Shown one piece after another: positions 17,732 to 27,055 of a stretch of DNA of 64,000 nucleotides (its first letter is position 1; each line of letters opens with the position of its first letter). The stretch is taken from the NCBI RefSeq assembly GCF_026683955.1, contig NZ_CP113343.1, positions 3,782,001 to 3,846,000 of the forward strand. Direction: 5' to 3'. A program made the position numbers and the translations under genes. The stretch is from Arthrobacter sp. MMS18-M83 (GTDB lineage: Bacteria; Actinomycetota; Actinomycetes; Actinomycetales; Micrococcaceae). The notes beneath the pieces are model-generated. The model was not told where the DNA came from. It was given only the letters and a program-made list of their open reading frames with translations, and searched no databases.

Positions 17732-18532
17732 ATGGCTGAAGTCGAGCAGATTGCAGCACGGGAGGGTGCGGATCCATTCACTGCCAAGAAGGACGCGGAT
17801 CAACCAATGTTCACCCGTGTCCGTCCCCGGCGGGGTTTCGAGTATGTCTCTGAGCAGATTCGTGACGCCGTGAGTGAAGGTCGGTTGAAGCCGGGCGGGC
17901 GGCTCCCTGCAGAGCGCGAGATGGCGCAGATCTTCGGCGTCAGCCGCCAGGGTGTGCGCGAAGCCCTCCGTGGCCTTGAAATGAGCGGCCTGGTCGAGTC
18001 CAAGCCCGGGGTCAACGGCGGTGTCTTCATCTTGCCTGGCGACCCGGGCGTGGTAACGCGCGCGGTCAACGACCTTGCGTCGCTTGGCGTGCTTTCTGCG
18101 GAAAGCCTGCTCGAAGCCCGGATCCTCCTGACCTCGGACGTGCTTCGCCTGGTGTGCGAGCGCGCCACGGAGGAGGACTTCAAGCGGCTCGAGGACGATA
18201 TCGCCACGGTGGAACAGTTCGAAGACTCGATCGACGAGGTGGGGGCAGTGCGCACCATCCGCATCACCCACTTCTACAGCCTGCTTGCCGAGGCTACGCA
18301 CAACGAGGTCCTGGTGATGCTGATGAACTCGCTGACGCACGTTGTACAGCTTCGCCTCAACCGCGTGGGTCCGCGGCCGCTGACGAATGTCGGAGCGGTA
18401 CGCCGGAAGCTGCTCAAGCATCTTCGCAACGGTGAGGCCGAGGCCGCCGTAAAGGAGCTGACGGCCCACCTCAAGCGCTTGGAGGCCCGGCTCGAGGAGC
18501 GCGAAGGTCAACTAGCTTCTGCTGCCAGTTAG
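17732..18532 (+). CDS. GntR-family (FadR subfamily) regulator
   Basis: A 266-residue DNA-binding regulator. The N-terminal winged helix (about residues 35-105) includes LPAEREMAQIFGVSRQGVRE, typical of GntR proteins. The C-terminal all-helical FCD domain (about 110-250) would bind a small carboxylate or acyl-CoA ligand, with His residues available for a metal site. FadR-subfamily proteins bind palindromes of the TGGT-N3-ACCA type, and such sites occur before this gene and before most operons of the island. It is therefore the best candidate for the local master repressor. The start follows AGGAGGA. Confidence 0.88.
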   Translation: MAEVEQIAAREGADPFTAKKDADQPMFTRVRPRRGFEYVSEQIRDAVSEGRLKPGGRLPAEREMAQIFGVSRQGVREALRGLEMSGLVESKPGVNGGVFILPGDPGVVTRAVNDLASLGVLSAESLLEARILLTSDVLRLVCERATEEDFKRLEDDIATVEQFEDSIDEVGAVRTIRITHFYSLLAEATHNEVLVMLMNSLTHVVQLRLNRVGPRPLTNVGAVRRKLLKHLRNGEAEAAVKELTAHLKRLEARLEEREGQLASAAS

Positions 18533-18543
18533 GTAGAGCGAGC

Positions 18544-18590
18544 AAAGCAGGAGGGACGCCACCGGTAACTGGTGGCGTCCCTCCTGCTTT
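18544..18590. terminator. Bidirectional terminator
   Basis: A perfect 20-base stem (18544-18563 with 18571-18590) and a 7-base loop, with A-run on one side and T-run on the other. It separates the convergent GntR and SDR genes. Confidence 0.9.
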
Positions 18591-18608
18591 CTGGTTTGTG
18601 AGCCGATC

Positions 18609-19379
18609 TCAGCGGGCCACGAGGCCGCCATCGACCGGCAGCGCGACTCCGGTGACGTATGAAGCGTCGTCGGAGGCAAGCCACAGCGCCGCGTGCGCGA
18701 TCTCGATCGGCTGCGCGGGCCGACCCAGCGGGATCCCGGCGACGAAACGGGCTTCGGTCTCTTCCTTGGTGAATCGCGGGTCCGACTTCATGAAGTCGTT
18801 GAACAGCATCGGCGTGGTCACCATGGATGGGCAGATGGCGTTGACTCTGATGCCGTCCGCGGCGTAGCGCACCGCCAATCCCTTTGTCAGTCCCACCAGG
18901 CTCGCCTTCACCGAGGAGTAAATGGGGCTCTGCGCGGAGCCTACCAAGGCCACGGCGGAGGACGTGAAGACGATGGATCCGCCCCCGTCTTGCTTCATCT
19001 GGGTTACCGCGCGGCCCGCCAGGATGACCGACTGCGTCACGTTGACGTCGGCAACGGTGTGGTAGTGGTCCAGGTCGAAATTCTCGATGTCGCTCGGGGC
19101 CGGCATGCCTGCGTGGCTCCACATGGCATCCAGGCCGCCGAGCCATGCTACCGAACGGTCAAACACGTCATTGGTCGCAGCGTGGTCGGATAGGTCCGCG
19201 AAGAAGCCCTCAACCTTTCCGCCGCGCTCGCTGACTTCCTTGACGAGCGTTTCCAGCGCGTCGCCGTCTCGGTCAATGGCGGCTACGGTGGCGCCCTCTT
19301 GCGTGAAGAGTTCGACGCCGGCACGTCCCATTCCGGAGGCCGCGGCGGTAATAATGATTCTCTTGTTTGCCAGACGCAT
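18609..19379 (-). CDS. Short-chain dehydrogenase/reductase
   Basis: A 256-residue NAD(P)-dependent oxidoreductase. The Rossmann motif reads TAAASGMG (11-18), and the active site is Ser140/141 with Tyr154-x3-Lys158 (YSSVK). The C-terminal GVALPVDGG is typical of the family. It would oxidise a secondary alcohol or reduce a ketone in the catabolic route. The start follows AGGGAG. It is divergent from an aldehyde dehydrogenase gene, with one GntR-type operator between them. Confidence 0.88.
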   Translation of the reverse strand: MRLANKRIIITAAASGMGRAGVELFTQEGATVAAIDRDGDALETLVKEVSERGGKVEGFFADLSDHAATNDVFDRSVAWLGGLDAMWSHAGMPAPSDIENFDLDHYHTVADVNVTQSVILAGRAVTQMKQDGGGSIVFTSSAVALVGSAQSPIYSSVKASLVGLTKGLAVRYAADGIRVNAICPSMVTTPMLFNDFMKSDPRFTKEETEARFVAGIPLGRPAQPIEIAHAALWLASDDASYVTGVALPVDGGLVAR

Positions 19380-19415
19380 TGCTTCGACTCCCTTGTCGGT
19401 TTAGATTAGTTATAA

Positions 19416-19426
19416 CGGTCCTACCA
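19416..19426. promoter_or_regulatory. GntR-type operator between SDR and aldehyde dehydrogenase
   Basis: CGGTCCTACCA lies in the divergent promoter region, 37 bases from the SDR start and 69 bases from the aldehyde dehydrogenase start. Confidence 0.6.
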
Positions 19427-19494
19427 TTAGAACTTTAGCAGGAGTGACGTCCGGCTCAAATGGGCCAAGCTGAGAAGATCAAGGAGATCCAAAC

Positions 19495-20964
19495 ATGAGC
19501 GTTGCGGTACACAATGAGGTGGAGGCGCTCTCCACAGTTCCCAAGGAACTACTGATCGGCGGGCAATGGCGGCCCGCCGCGGGCGGTGCGACATTCGACG
19601 TCGTCGATCCCTCAACGGGCGAGGCGCTTTGTGCGGTGGCCGACGCGGCCGTTGAGGACGGCCTGGCGGCCCTCGACGCGGCCGCGGCCGCGCAGGCATC
19701 CTTCGCCGCGAAAACACCCCGCCAGCGCGCCCAGATACTGCGCCGAACCTGGGAACTCCTGGGGGAGCGCAAGGACGAATTGGCCGTCCTGATGACCCTC
19801 GAGGCGGGCAAACCGGTAGATGAGTCCAAAGCCGAAATCGAGCTTGCGCGCGAGTTCGTGCTCCACTTTGCCGAGGAGGCCGTCCGTATTTCGGGCAACT
19901 ACCAGGAGAACCCCAATGGAGGGGGTCGCATGCTGGTGCTGCGCCAGCCGGTTGGCCCGACCATCTTGATTACCCCCTGGAATTTCCCGATGTCCATGGG
20001 CTGCCGCAAAGTGGCCCCGGCCATCGCCGCGGGCTGCGCAGTGGTGGTGAAACCCGCCAAGGAGACGCCGTTGACCATGCTGGCACTTGCGGAGATCTTC
20101 CGAGAGGCGGGCGTGCCTGAAGGTGCCCTCAACGTCGTAACCACCAGCTCGTCATCGTCAGTCATTGAAGCCATGATTGCCTCCGGTAAGGCGCGCAAGC
20201 TCTCATTCACCGGCTCAACAGGCGTGGGAAAGAAGCTTCTCGCCCAGGCCGCAGACCAGGTCATGAAGACCTCGATGGAGCTGGGCGGCAACGCGCCGTT
20301 CATCGTATTCGAGGACGCGGATGTGGACAACGCACTCAACGCGCTCATGCTGACCAAAATGCGGAACGCAGGTGAGACCTGCACCGCCGCAAACCGGGTG
20401 TTCGTGCACCGCTCGATGATCGACGACTTCTCCACCCGCCTGGCGCAGCGCATGGAGGGCTTTACGCTCGGCCGCGGCGTTGACGAGGGCGTGACTCTCG
20501 GTCCGCTGATCAATGCCCGCCAGCAGGACACCGTCGATTCATTGGTCCAGGACGCCTTGGCCAAAGGGGCAGAATTGGTGACCGGCGGACACAAAGTGGA
20601 CCGTCCCGGCTTCTTCTTCGAGCCGACCGTGTTGAAGAACGTCCCCGCCGACGCACGGATCCTCCGTGAGGAGATCTTTGGCCCCGTGGCTCCCTTGGTC
20701 GCCTTCGACACCGACGACGAAGTCATCGCCCGGGCCAACGACACCGAGTACGGGCTGGTCTCGTACCTGTTCACCGAAAACCTTCGCCGCGCCATCCGAG
20801 TCTCTGAGGCCATGGAATCCGGCATGGTGGGCCTGAATCAAGGCAGCGTCTCCAACGCGGCGGCGCCGTTCGGCGGAACCAAGCTGTCGGGACTCGGCCG
20901 TGAAGGCGGTCCGCAGGGCATCGACGAGTTCCTAGAGACCAAGTTCATCGCCATGCAGTTGTAG
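19495..20964 (+). CDS. NAD(P)-dependent aldehyde dehydrogenase, succinate-semialdehyde type
   Basis: A 489-residue aldehyde dehydrogenase. The general base Glu262 (MELGGNAP) and the nucleophile Cys296 (GETCTAANR) are in place, as is the cofactor loop FTGSTGVGKKL. The closest family types oxidise succinate semialdehyde and other short aldehyde acids, but the true substrate is open. A close paralogue sits at 49722-51194 in the same island. It is transcribed divergently from the SDR gene, and a strong terminator follows. Confidence 0.88.
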   Translation: MSVAVHNEVEALSTVPKELLIGGQWRPAAGGATFDVVDPSTGEALCAVADAAVEDGLAALDAAAAAQASFAAKTPRQRAQILRRTWELLGERKDELAVLMTLEAGKPVDESKAEIELAREFVLHFAEEAVRISGNYQENPNGGGRMLVLRQPVGPTILITPWNFPMSMGCRKVAPAIAAGCAVVVKPAKETPLTMLALAEIFREAGVPEGALNVVTTSSSSSVIEAMIASGKARKLSFTGSTGVGKKLLAQAADQVMKTSMELGGNAPFIVFEDADVDNALNALMLTKMRNAGETCTAANRVFVHRSMIDDFSTRLAQRMEGFTLGRGVDEGVTLGPLINARQQDTVDSLVQDALAKGAELVTGGHKVDRPGFFFEPTVLKNVPADARILREEIFGPVAPLVAFDTDDEVIARANDTEYGLVSYLFTENLRRAIRVSEAMESGMVGLNQGSVSNAAAPFGGTKLSGLGREGGPQGIDEFLETKFIAMQL

Positions 20965-21011
20965 TCGCCTGCAGCGTTACGGGCTCAAAAGCAGGGGGGC
21001 TCGGGCACAAG

Positions 21012-21046
21012 GGGAAGGGCGGGAACCTTTGGTTCCCGCCCTTCCC
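21012..21046. terminator. Bidirectional terminator
   Basis: A perfect 16-base GC-rich stem (21012-21027 with 21031-21046) with a TTT loop. It lies between the convergent aldehyde dehydrogenase and flavoprotein hydroxylase genes. Confidence 0.85.
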
Positions 21047-21081
21047 TTAGCCGTTTGGCTGAGCCGCCCGCTTCGGGTGCC

Positions 21082-22719
21082 TCAGCCCACCGGAGCCGCG
21101 ATGCTCTGTCCGGCCAAGCGGCGGATAAAGCCCACAGCATCCGACGTGGGCTCATCGCCCCGCCAGGCCACCTGTCCGTCCGGACGGACAATGGCGAGCC
21201 TGGCCCCGTACAGCTCGAGCGCTTCCGCATTGTCAATGTCCGCCACGCGCATCGGCACTTCCGCCTGCTCCGCCGCGGCAAGCAGCGAACTTACGTCGAC
21301 GCGCGGATCGAAGCGAAGAATCACGAATTCCCGGCCGAACTCATCGAGGATCGAGCGGTCTGCATCGAGCCACACGTGCGGAGCCCGGGATCCGGGGCGG
21401 GCGGTCGGAACGTACGTGGAGACCGTGAGCGGCGGCAGGGGAGTGCCGTCCGGAATGATCACAGGGGAGCCCTCGTAAACGTAGCCCAGATGGATGCCGA
21501 TGCTGAACCACTCGCGCTTCATGGCTTCGGTGTAGGCGTCGCCGTACTCGCGGCGGGCGGCCTCGGTCTCCGAGCTGTCATCATTGAAGACCTCCGGGCG
21601 GGGTTGGGCAACACGGGGGCCCAGCATACGCCTCAGGTTGTCCCCTGCTTCGGTGACGTTGCGGATAGCAACCGGCCGCTGCTCGAACTCATAGCTGTCC
21701 AACAATGTCTCGCCACCCCAGCCCTGAACGCTGGCCGCGAGCTTCCACGACAGGTTCACGGCATCCAGGACGCCGGTGTTCATGCCAAAACCGCCGGTAG
21801 GCGAGGTCAGGTGCGCAGCATCCCCGGCAAGGAATACCTTGCCCTTGCGGTAGCTGTCGGCCACCAACTGGCGCCGCACCCAGGGCAGCATGGAGAGGAT
21901 CTCGAAGTCGAATTCACGGCCGACGGCGCGCACGATCGCCGCACGCATCTCCTCCTCGCCCACCTCGTGCTGAGTCTCGTCGCCGATGAGGGAGAATCGC
22001 CACTGGTCCCGGCCATTGATGGCTACGAGGGTGGCCCATGTGCCTTCAGGACCAATGAAGATATAACGGTAGGCTGGCTTTGTGGTGTGCAGCTCTTCCA
22101 GTCCGTCGCAGCGGAAGATCGCGTTTGAAGTGTAGGTGAGGGCACCCTCGCCGCTCATGCCGACCCCGAGGATTTCCCGCACTGTACTTTGGCCGCCGTC
22201 GGCGCCCACCAGGAAGTCCGCCTCCACCTGGTACTCCGTACCGTCGTCGCGATTGCGGAGCGTCGCCGTGACCTTGTCGCCGTTATCCACTATGGACACC
22301 AATTCCGTCCGATACCGGACCTCCGACTCCCCGGTTGAGGCTGCGAAGCGGGTCAGCACGGGGTCGAAGAAGTTCTGCGGGCAGCGCTCGCGGTGCTGCG
22401 GGCTCTGCGGGGGAGTCTTCTCGTCCTTGGGGGACGCGAACTCCTCGCGACCGAACTCGTAGCCGTTGAGGTGCGTCACCCAGGCGCAGTCCTGGATGTA
22501 TTCGCGGTTATAGCCGGCGGCCTCGACGTCAGCCGTGATGCCCCACCGCCTGCAGAACTCCATGGTGCGGATTCCCACCATGTCCATTTTGGGCTGGAAG
22601 ACCGCGCCGTTGCGAGCTTCCACGAGCACGGACTTTACCCCCCGCCAGCCGAGATCACCAGCAAGGGCCAGGCCAACTGGCCCTCCGCCGACGATGAGTA
22701 CGGGAACTTGTTCCACCAT
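21082..22719 (-). CDS. FAD-dependent aromatic hydroxylase (phenol/PHBH-type)
   Basis: A 545-residue group A flavoprotein monooxygenase. It shows the FAD-binding GGGPVGLALAGDLG near the N-terminus, the DG motif (VGADGGQSTVRE, about 175-186) and the GD motif (VFLAGDAAHLTSPTGGFGMN, about 290-309). A C-terminal thioredoxin-like domain (about 430-540) is as in phenol hydroxylase and MhpA. It would add an OH to a phenolic ring with NAD(P)H and O2. The gene is divergent from the gentisate-dioxygenase-type gene, so its product may be a hydroquinone or gentisate-like compound. The ATG at 22719 follows GGAAAGGTG; a GTG at 22728 is an alternative. Confidence 0.87.
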   Translation of the reverse strand: MVEQVPVLIVGGGPVGLALAGDLGWRGVKSVLVEARNGAVFQPKMDMVGIRTMEFCRRWGITADVEAAGYNREYIQDCAWVTHLNGYEFGREEFASPKDEKTPPQSPQHRERCPQNFFDPVLTRFAASTGESEVRYRTELVSIVDNGDKVTATLRNRDDGTEYQVEADFLVGADGGQSTVREILGVGMSGEGALTYTSNAIFRCDGLEELHTTKPAYRYIFIGPEGTWATLVAINGRDQWRFSLIGDETQHEVGEEEMRAAIVRAVGREFDFEILSMLPWVRRQLVADSYRKGKVFLAGDAAHLTSPTGGFGMNTGVLDAVNLSWKLAASVQGWGGETLLDSYEFEQRPVAIRNVTEAGDNLRRMLGPRVAQPRPEVFNDDSSETEAARREYGDAYTEAMKREWFSIGIHLGYVYEGSPVIIPDGTPLPPLTVSTYVPTARPGSRAPHVWLDADRSILDEFGREFVILRFDPRVDVSSLLAAAEQAEVPMRVADIDNAEALELYGARLAIVRPDGQVAWRGDEPTSDAVGFIRRLAGQSIAAPVG

Positions 22720-22755
22720 GGTCTTCACCTTTCCTTATGGTCTACTGCTATCTTA

Positions 22756-22766
22756 TGGTCGAACCA
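22756..22766. promoter_or_regulatory. GntR-type operator, hydroxylase side
   Basis: TGGTCGAACCA, a palindromic site 36 bases before the hydroxylase start. It pairs with the site at 22846 across the divergent promoter region. Confidence 0.65.
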
Positions 22767-22845
22767 TTAGACCGTGTCAAGGATTTTACCAATTCGACCT
22801 CCGCTCTTGACCACGGAATGACGCGGGTTTAGTGTCGATTGTGAA

Positions 22846-22856
22846 TGGTTCGACCA
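22846..22856. promoter_or_regulatory. GntR-type operator, dioxygenase side
   Basis: TGGTTCGACCA, identical in core to the site before etfBA, 36 bases before the dioxygenase start. The symmetric distance on both sides of this divergent region supports a shared regulator. Confidence 0.65.
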
Positions 22857-22892
22857 TTTGATGAAAGTACACCTCAAGGAGAGGAGAAGACG

Positions 22893-23972
22893 ATGTCTGA
22901 GAGCACGTTGGTGGAGAGCGACGTCGAAGTGCGGCGCCAGCTGCGCGAGAGGCTGGGCAAAGATGGCCTGAAGATTGCGCAGCCGGATGAGCCGCCGCTC
23001 TTCACGCGCACTCCTGAATCCCCAATGGTCCCCATGCATTGGCGCTGGGAGGACCTGCACGCATACCTCGAAGAACTGGGCCAGGTGCTGAGCCTGGAAC
23101 CCGGAGGTGACCGCCGAACCCTGCGGCTGGCCAACCCCGGGTTGGAGTATGGAACAACTCCCACGTTCTGGGCATCCATTCAGTACATTAATCCCGGCGA
23201 AGTGGCCACGGCACACAGGCATACGCCGGACGCATTCCGCTTCATCATGCACGGCAACGGCTGCACCACGAATGTGGAGGGCGAGAAATACGACATGAAC
23301 GAGGGCGATCTGGTCCTCACCCCGAACTGGATGTGGCATGACCATGTCCACGAGGGCAAGGAGCCCATGATCTGGCTGGACGTGCTGGACGTGTCCGTCA
23401 TGAAGAAGCTCCACAACATCTATTTCGACCCGTACGAGCAGGGCACCCAGCCGGTCAATGACTACCCGGAGACGTCATGGCGGGAGTTTGGATCAGGCTT
23501 GATGCGGCCCGTGGGCCCGGCTCCCCGACCGGAACGCAACCCGCTTCTCGTCTACAGCAAGGCGCAGGCGGATTCCGCCATGGAACTTGCCAAGGGCCTG
23601 CGCCCAGATCCGCTGGATGATGTGATCCTTGAGTACCAGAACCCGGCCGGCGGCGGTTCAGCGTTGCCCTCAATGTCCATGAAGTCCCAGATCATCCGCC
23701 CCGGCTTCCAGGGCAAAGCCCACCGGCATGGCGGAAGCAAGGTCTACTACGTGCAGGAAGGCTCGGGGACCACCATTGTCAACGGCCGCCGGTTCGACTG
23801 GAACAAAGGGGACTTTATGTCCATCCCGCCATGGGCAACGCATCGCCACCTCAATGAGGGAACGGTCGAGGGCCGCCTGTTCCGCGTGGATGACAGCCCC
23901 ATCCTGCGGTACCTGAACACGTACCACGAGGAAGTCTTGGCAGACGCGAGCGAAGCCGAGAAGCAGCGGTGA
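22893..23972 (+). CDS. Gentisate 1,2-dioxygenase-type double-cupin ring-cleavage enzyme
   Basis: A 359-residue bicupin. The first cupin has the iron-site pattern AHRHTPDAFRF (His108, His110) and WMWHDH (His149); the second keeps AHRHGGSKVYYV and WATHRH. Length and pattern match gentisate 1,2-dioxygenases and related salicylate or hydroxynaphthoate dioxygenases, which open the ring between the carboxyl- and hydroxyl-bearing carbons to give maleylpyruvate-type products. The ATG at 22893 follows GGAGAGGAG. The stop overlaps the GTG of the downstream hydrolase fusion (GTGA), so ring cleavage and product hydrolysis are coupled. Confidence 0.88.
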   Translation: MSESTLVESDVEVRRQLRERLGKDGLKIAQPDEPPLFTRTPESPMVPMHWRWEDLHAYLEELGQVLSLEPGGDRRTLRLANPGLEYGTTPTFWASIQYINPGEVATAHRHTPDAFRFIMHGNGCTTNVEGEKYDMNEGDLVLTPNWMWHDHVHEGKEPMIWLDVLDVSVMKKLHNIYFDPYEQGTQPVNDYPETSWREFGSGLMRPVGPAPRPERNPLLVYSKAQADSAMELAKGLRPDPLDDVILEYQNPAGGGSALPSMSMKSQIIRPGFQGKAHRHGGSKVYYVQEGSGTTIVNGRRFDWNKGDFMSIPPWATHRHLNEGTVEGRLFRVDDSPILRYLNTYHEEVLADASEAEKQR

Positions 23973-26068
23973 GGCTCGCAGTCTTTGATGACTACTGTGT
24001 TGGCCTCGTTGAGGGTGATTCCGTTCGCGACGTCACTTCCGTGGTGCCGGTGGAGTTCGACGATTGGCCGGAACAGCGTGTCAATTGGATCATCCGTCAC
24101 TGGTCGACCGTGGGGGCCCGGCTGCAAGGCGTAGACGGGGCCATCCGCCCGCTGGCGGAGGTGGCGCTGCGAGCCGTGAACCCGGCACCGCCCCAGGTAT
24201 TTGCCATTCCGGCCAACTACCGCGCCCACTTGGGCGAGATCGGCGAACGCTCCATCACGAAGGGTGGCCGAACCGCCCGGGAGGTGGGGTTCTTCCTCAA
24301 GGCCGCGGGCTCGGTTTCCGGACCTGCCGACGGGATTGAGCTGCCCGCGGGCTCGGCCCGGCGTTTCGACCACGAATGCGAGCTCGCCGTGATCATGGGT
24401 TCAGGCGGTCGGAACATACCGCGTGCCCACGCCATGGAGCACGTCTTCGGGTACTCGTGCTTGGTGGACCTCACGATGCGGATCGAACCGGGTGAGCACG
24501 AGGAGGACCGTTCGCTGCGGAAGTCCTTTGCAACCTTCACTCCGGTGGGGCCATGGCTCGTGACGGCAGACGAGATCGACGATGTCGACGCGCTCCAGTC
24601 CCGGCTGTCGGTGAATGGGGAGGTCCGGCAAAAAGCCAGGATCGAGGACATGATCGTGGGCATTGCGGAGGCGATCGAGTTGATTTCCTCCGTCGTGGAG
24701 ATCAAACCCGGTGACATCATTGCTTCCGGGACCCCCAAGGGCGTCGGTCCCGTGGTCCCCGGCGACGAGCTGGAGATCGAGATCGACGGGATCGGCTGCA
24801 TGAAACTAGACATCATGGAAGCGGCCCCGGCGCCGCGGCCTTTTAAGGACAAACGCCGCGGCCTTCCTGTTGGGGGAGGCCGCGGCGTTTCACGGAAGGA
24901 ATGTGAGCGTATGCGTCGCAGGATCAGGGCGGCATTCATTCGCGGCGGCACAAGCAAGGCGTTGGTGTTCCGTCTTGAGGACCTGCCCGGAGATTGCTCC
25001 GAATGGGATGAGCTGTTCCTGCGCGCCATGGGCAGCCCCGATCCCTACGGGCGGCAGCTGGACGGGATGGGCGGCGGGATCTCCTCCCTGTCCAAGGTCT
25101 GCGTGGTGGGCCCGCCTACCCATCGAGAGGCCGACGTCGACTATTTGTTCGCACAGGTCCAAGTGGACCAAGCCTCGGTGGACTACGGAGGTAACTGCGG
25201 CAATATGTCCTCCGCCATCGGGCCGTTTGCAGTGGACGAAGGCCTGATCCAGCTTCCCGACGGCGACGCGCGTGTACGGATCCACAACGTGAACACGGGC
25301 AAGATCATCGCCGCGACGTTCGCGGTACGCGGCGGGCGCAGCGTCGAGGACGGCGACTATGTCATCAAGGGCGTGGCCGGCTCAGGAGCACCCGTGCGCC
25401 TGGACTTCCTGGATCCGGGAGGGGCCGGGACTGGCAGCCTTCTGCCGACCGGCAGGGAGCTGGATGGGTTCGCGCTCACGGAAGGGTTCGACGGCGGCAA
25501 CGGGCACGTTCTGCAGGCTTCCTTTATTGACGCCGCGAATCCGTGCGTCTTCCTTCGCGCGGAGGACATCGGCATCCGCGGGGATGAGCTACCTGATGAG
25601 CTCGAGGCCGACGCCGGGCTCCTGGCTCGATTGGAGGATGCCCGGAGGCACGCTTCTGTCGCTATGGGTATCGCAGAGTCGTTGGAGGCCGCCGGGAAGA
25701 ATCGCCTTGTTCCCTTCATCGCCCTCGTAGCCCCTCCGGTGGCGTACACCACACTTTCGGGGGAACGCGTGGAGGAGGGCGAGGTGGACTTGCTGGTCCG
25801 TTTCCTATCCAGCGGGCGTCCGCACCGCGCCGTGCCCGTTACAGGGGGCCTGTGCACAGCGATCGCCTCCCGGATCGAAGGCACCATCGTCAACTCCGTC
25901 ACCCGGCGGTCCGCTGCCGGTGCCCCCATTCGGCTCGGCACGCCGTCGGGAGTTCTTGATGCCAACGCCTCAGTGAAAACGGACGGCGGCGCCGGTGGCT
26001 ACAGCGCTGAGTACGCCTCGACCTACCGCACCACCCGCCGTCTGTTAGACGGCTTCGTCTACGCCTGA
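23969..26068 (+). CDS. Fumarylacetoacetate-hydrolase domain fused to PrpF-type isomerase
   Basis: A 699-residue two-domain protein. Residues 1-285 form an FAH domain (RFDHECELAVIMG; GDIIASGTPKGVG), the class that splits fumarylpyruvate into fumarate and pyruvate. Residues 315-699 form a PrpF domain (RAAFIRGGTSKA; DYGGNCGNMSSAIGPFA), a cofactor-free isomerase fold known from methylaconitate and oxalomesaconate tautomerases. The joining segment (about 286-314) is encoded by DNA with a strong hairpin, and Met315 (24911) has its own GGAAGGA ribosome site. Two genes may therefore have been joined by loss of a stop. A TAA at the FAH end is out of frame by one base. The PrpF part could act as maleylpyruvate isomerase or on a later intermediate. 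Confidence 0.82.
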   Translation: MRLAVFDDYCVGLVEGDSVRDVTSVVPVEFDDWPEQRVNWIIRHWSTVGARLQGVDGAIRPLAEVALRAVNPAPPQVFAIPANYRAHLGEIGERSITKGGRTAREVGFFLKAAGSVSGPADGIELPAGSARRFDHECELAVIMGSGGRNIPRAHAMEHVFGYSCLVDLTMRIEPGEHEEDRSLRKSFATFTPVGPWLVTADEIDDVDALQSRLSVNGEVRQKARIEDMIVGIAEAIELISSVVEIKPGDIIASGTPKGVGPVVPGDELEIEIDGIGCMKLDIMEAAPAPRPFKDKRRGLPVGGGRGVSRKECERMRRRIRAAFIRGGTSKALVFRLEDLPGDCSEWDELFLRAMGSPDPYGRQLDGMGGGISSLSKVCVVGPPTHREADVDYLFAQVQVDQASVDYGGNCGNMSSAIGPFAVDEGLIQLPDGDARVRIHNVNTGKIIAATFAVRGGRSVEDGDYVIKGVAGSGAPVRLDFLDPGGAGTGSLLPTGRELDGFALTEGFDGGNGHVLQASFIDAANPCVFLRAEDIGIRGDELPDELEADAGLLARLEDARRHASVAMGIAESLEAAGKNRLVPFIALVAPPVAYTTLSGERVEEGEVDLLVRFLSSGRPHRAVPVTGGLCTAIASRIEGTIVNSVTRRSAAGAPIRLGTPSGVLDANASVKTDGGAGGYSAEYASTYRTTRRLLDGFVYA
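24851..24890 (+). repeat. Terminator-like hairpin inside the fusion gene
   Basis: A 14-base perfect stem, 24851-24864 pairing with 24877-24890 (AAACGCCGCGGCCT with its complement), lies in the linker between the two domains. It has the form of the intergenic terminators elsewhere in this window. Confidence 0.7.
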
Positions 26069-26079
26069 AACCCAAAAAG

Positions 26080-26110
26080 GTGGCCCGGCTTCCCAAAGGA
26101 GCCGGGCCAC
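26080..26110. terminator. Bidirectional terminator
   Basis: An 11-base stem (26080-26090 with 26100-26110) with an A-run before it and TTCT after it. It separates the fusion gene from the convergent enoyl-CoA hydratase gene. Confidence 0.85.
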
Positions 26111-26148
26111 TTCTGATTATTCGGGGCTGCTTTTTGCCTTCAGGTTGA

Positions 26149-27045
26149 TCAGACCGGCGTCGCCGAACGATCCTCGGTGGCCTGTCGCTCACCAGTGATC
26201 GAGTCGCCGATGACGGGGTCGCCGAACTTGGGTACGCGCCGCTCGTTGTAGGCGGCGATCCCTTCCTGGAAATCCGGCTGGCGCATGAAGTGGCCGATGA
26301 TTTCCTTAGAGCCGTCGATTGCCTGCCGGGGGTGCAGGTGCAGCAGTTCGCCGTACATCTGGCGTTTGGCCGACGTCACGGAAGCGGGGGAGACCTGGGA
26401 TGCGATCATTCGGGCCACCTTGTAGACCTCGTCCATAAAGGTTTCGCGCGGGAACAGGCCGTTGAGGAAGCCCATGTGCTGCAATTCCTCCGAGTAGACG
26501 ATTCGGCCCGTGAACAGAATGTCGGCCGCATGGGTGGTCCCGACGATCCGGGGCAGGATCCAGGACAGGCCATACTCAGCAGGCAGGCCAAGACGCGGAG
26601 TCGACGTGGTGAACTTGATGCCCTCTGCCGCGTAACGGAGGTCGCAGAAGCTTGCGATGGCGGCGGCTATTCCTGCGCAGGCGCCGTTGATGGCCGCGAT
26701 CACCGGGAGGCGGAGGCCCCAGTGCCAGATCACGTCGGTTTCGAACTCCGGATTCACGCCGGTACCCGGCTGGGCGGCTTCGCTGGCGTCGACGGTGTCG
26801 GCGTAGTTTTCGTCCGTCTTCGTGTAGAAGTTCAGTGCCTTGGTGTCGGCGCCGACGCAGAACTGGTTGCCCGTGCCGGTAAGCACCACGACGCGTACTT
26901 TGGGGTCCTTGTCCAAGGTATCCATGATCCAGCGGTACTCGGAGTTCATGAGGTTGGTCCACGAGTTTCCCCGGCCGGGGCGGTGGAACCATACAGTGGC
27001 GACGCCGTCGTCGTCGATCTGGTACTTGGTGACTTTCAATTCCAT
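26149..27045 (-). CDS. Enoyl-CoA hydratase/isomerase family protein
   Basis: A 298-residue crotonase-fold enzyme. The oxyanion-hole segments are present (NQFCVGADTKAL, about 60-71; INGACAGIAAAIAS, about 119-132), and PRLGLPAEYGLSWILPRIVG is typical of the family. It could hydrate an enoyl-CoA or open a ring-derived acyl-CoA. The start follows AAAGGACAAG. It lies 10 bases downstream of the dienelactone-hydrolase gene and forms one operon with it, read from the 27.9-kb divergent promoter. Confidence 0.86.
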   Translation of the reverse strand: MELKVTKYQIDDDGVATVWFHRPGRGNSWTNLMNSEYRWIMDTLDKDPKVRVVVLTGTGNQFCVGADTKALNFYTKTDENYADTVDASEAAQPGTGVNPEFETDVIWHWGLRLPVIAAINGACAGIAAAIASFCDLRYAAEGIKFTTSTPRLGLPAEYGLSWILPRIVGTTHAADILFTGRIVYSEELQHMGFLNGLFPRETFMDEVYKVARMIASQVSPASVTSAKRQMYGELLHLHPRQAIDGSKEIIGHFMRQPDFQEGIAAYNERRVPKFGDPVIGDSITGERQATEDRSATPV

Positions 27046-27055
27046 GTCTTGTCCT

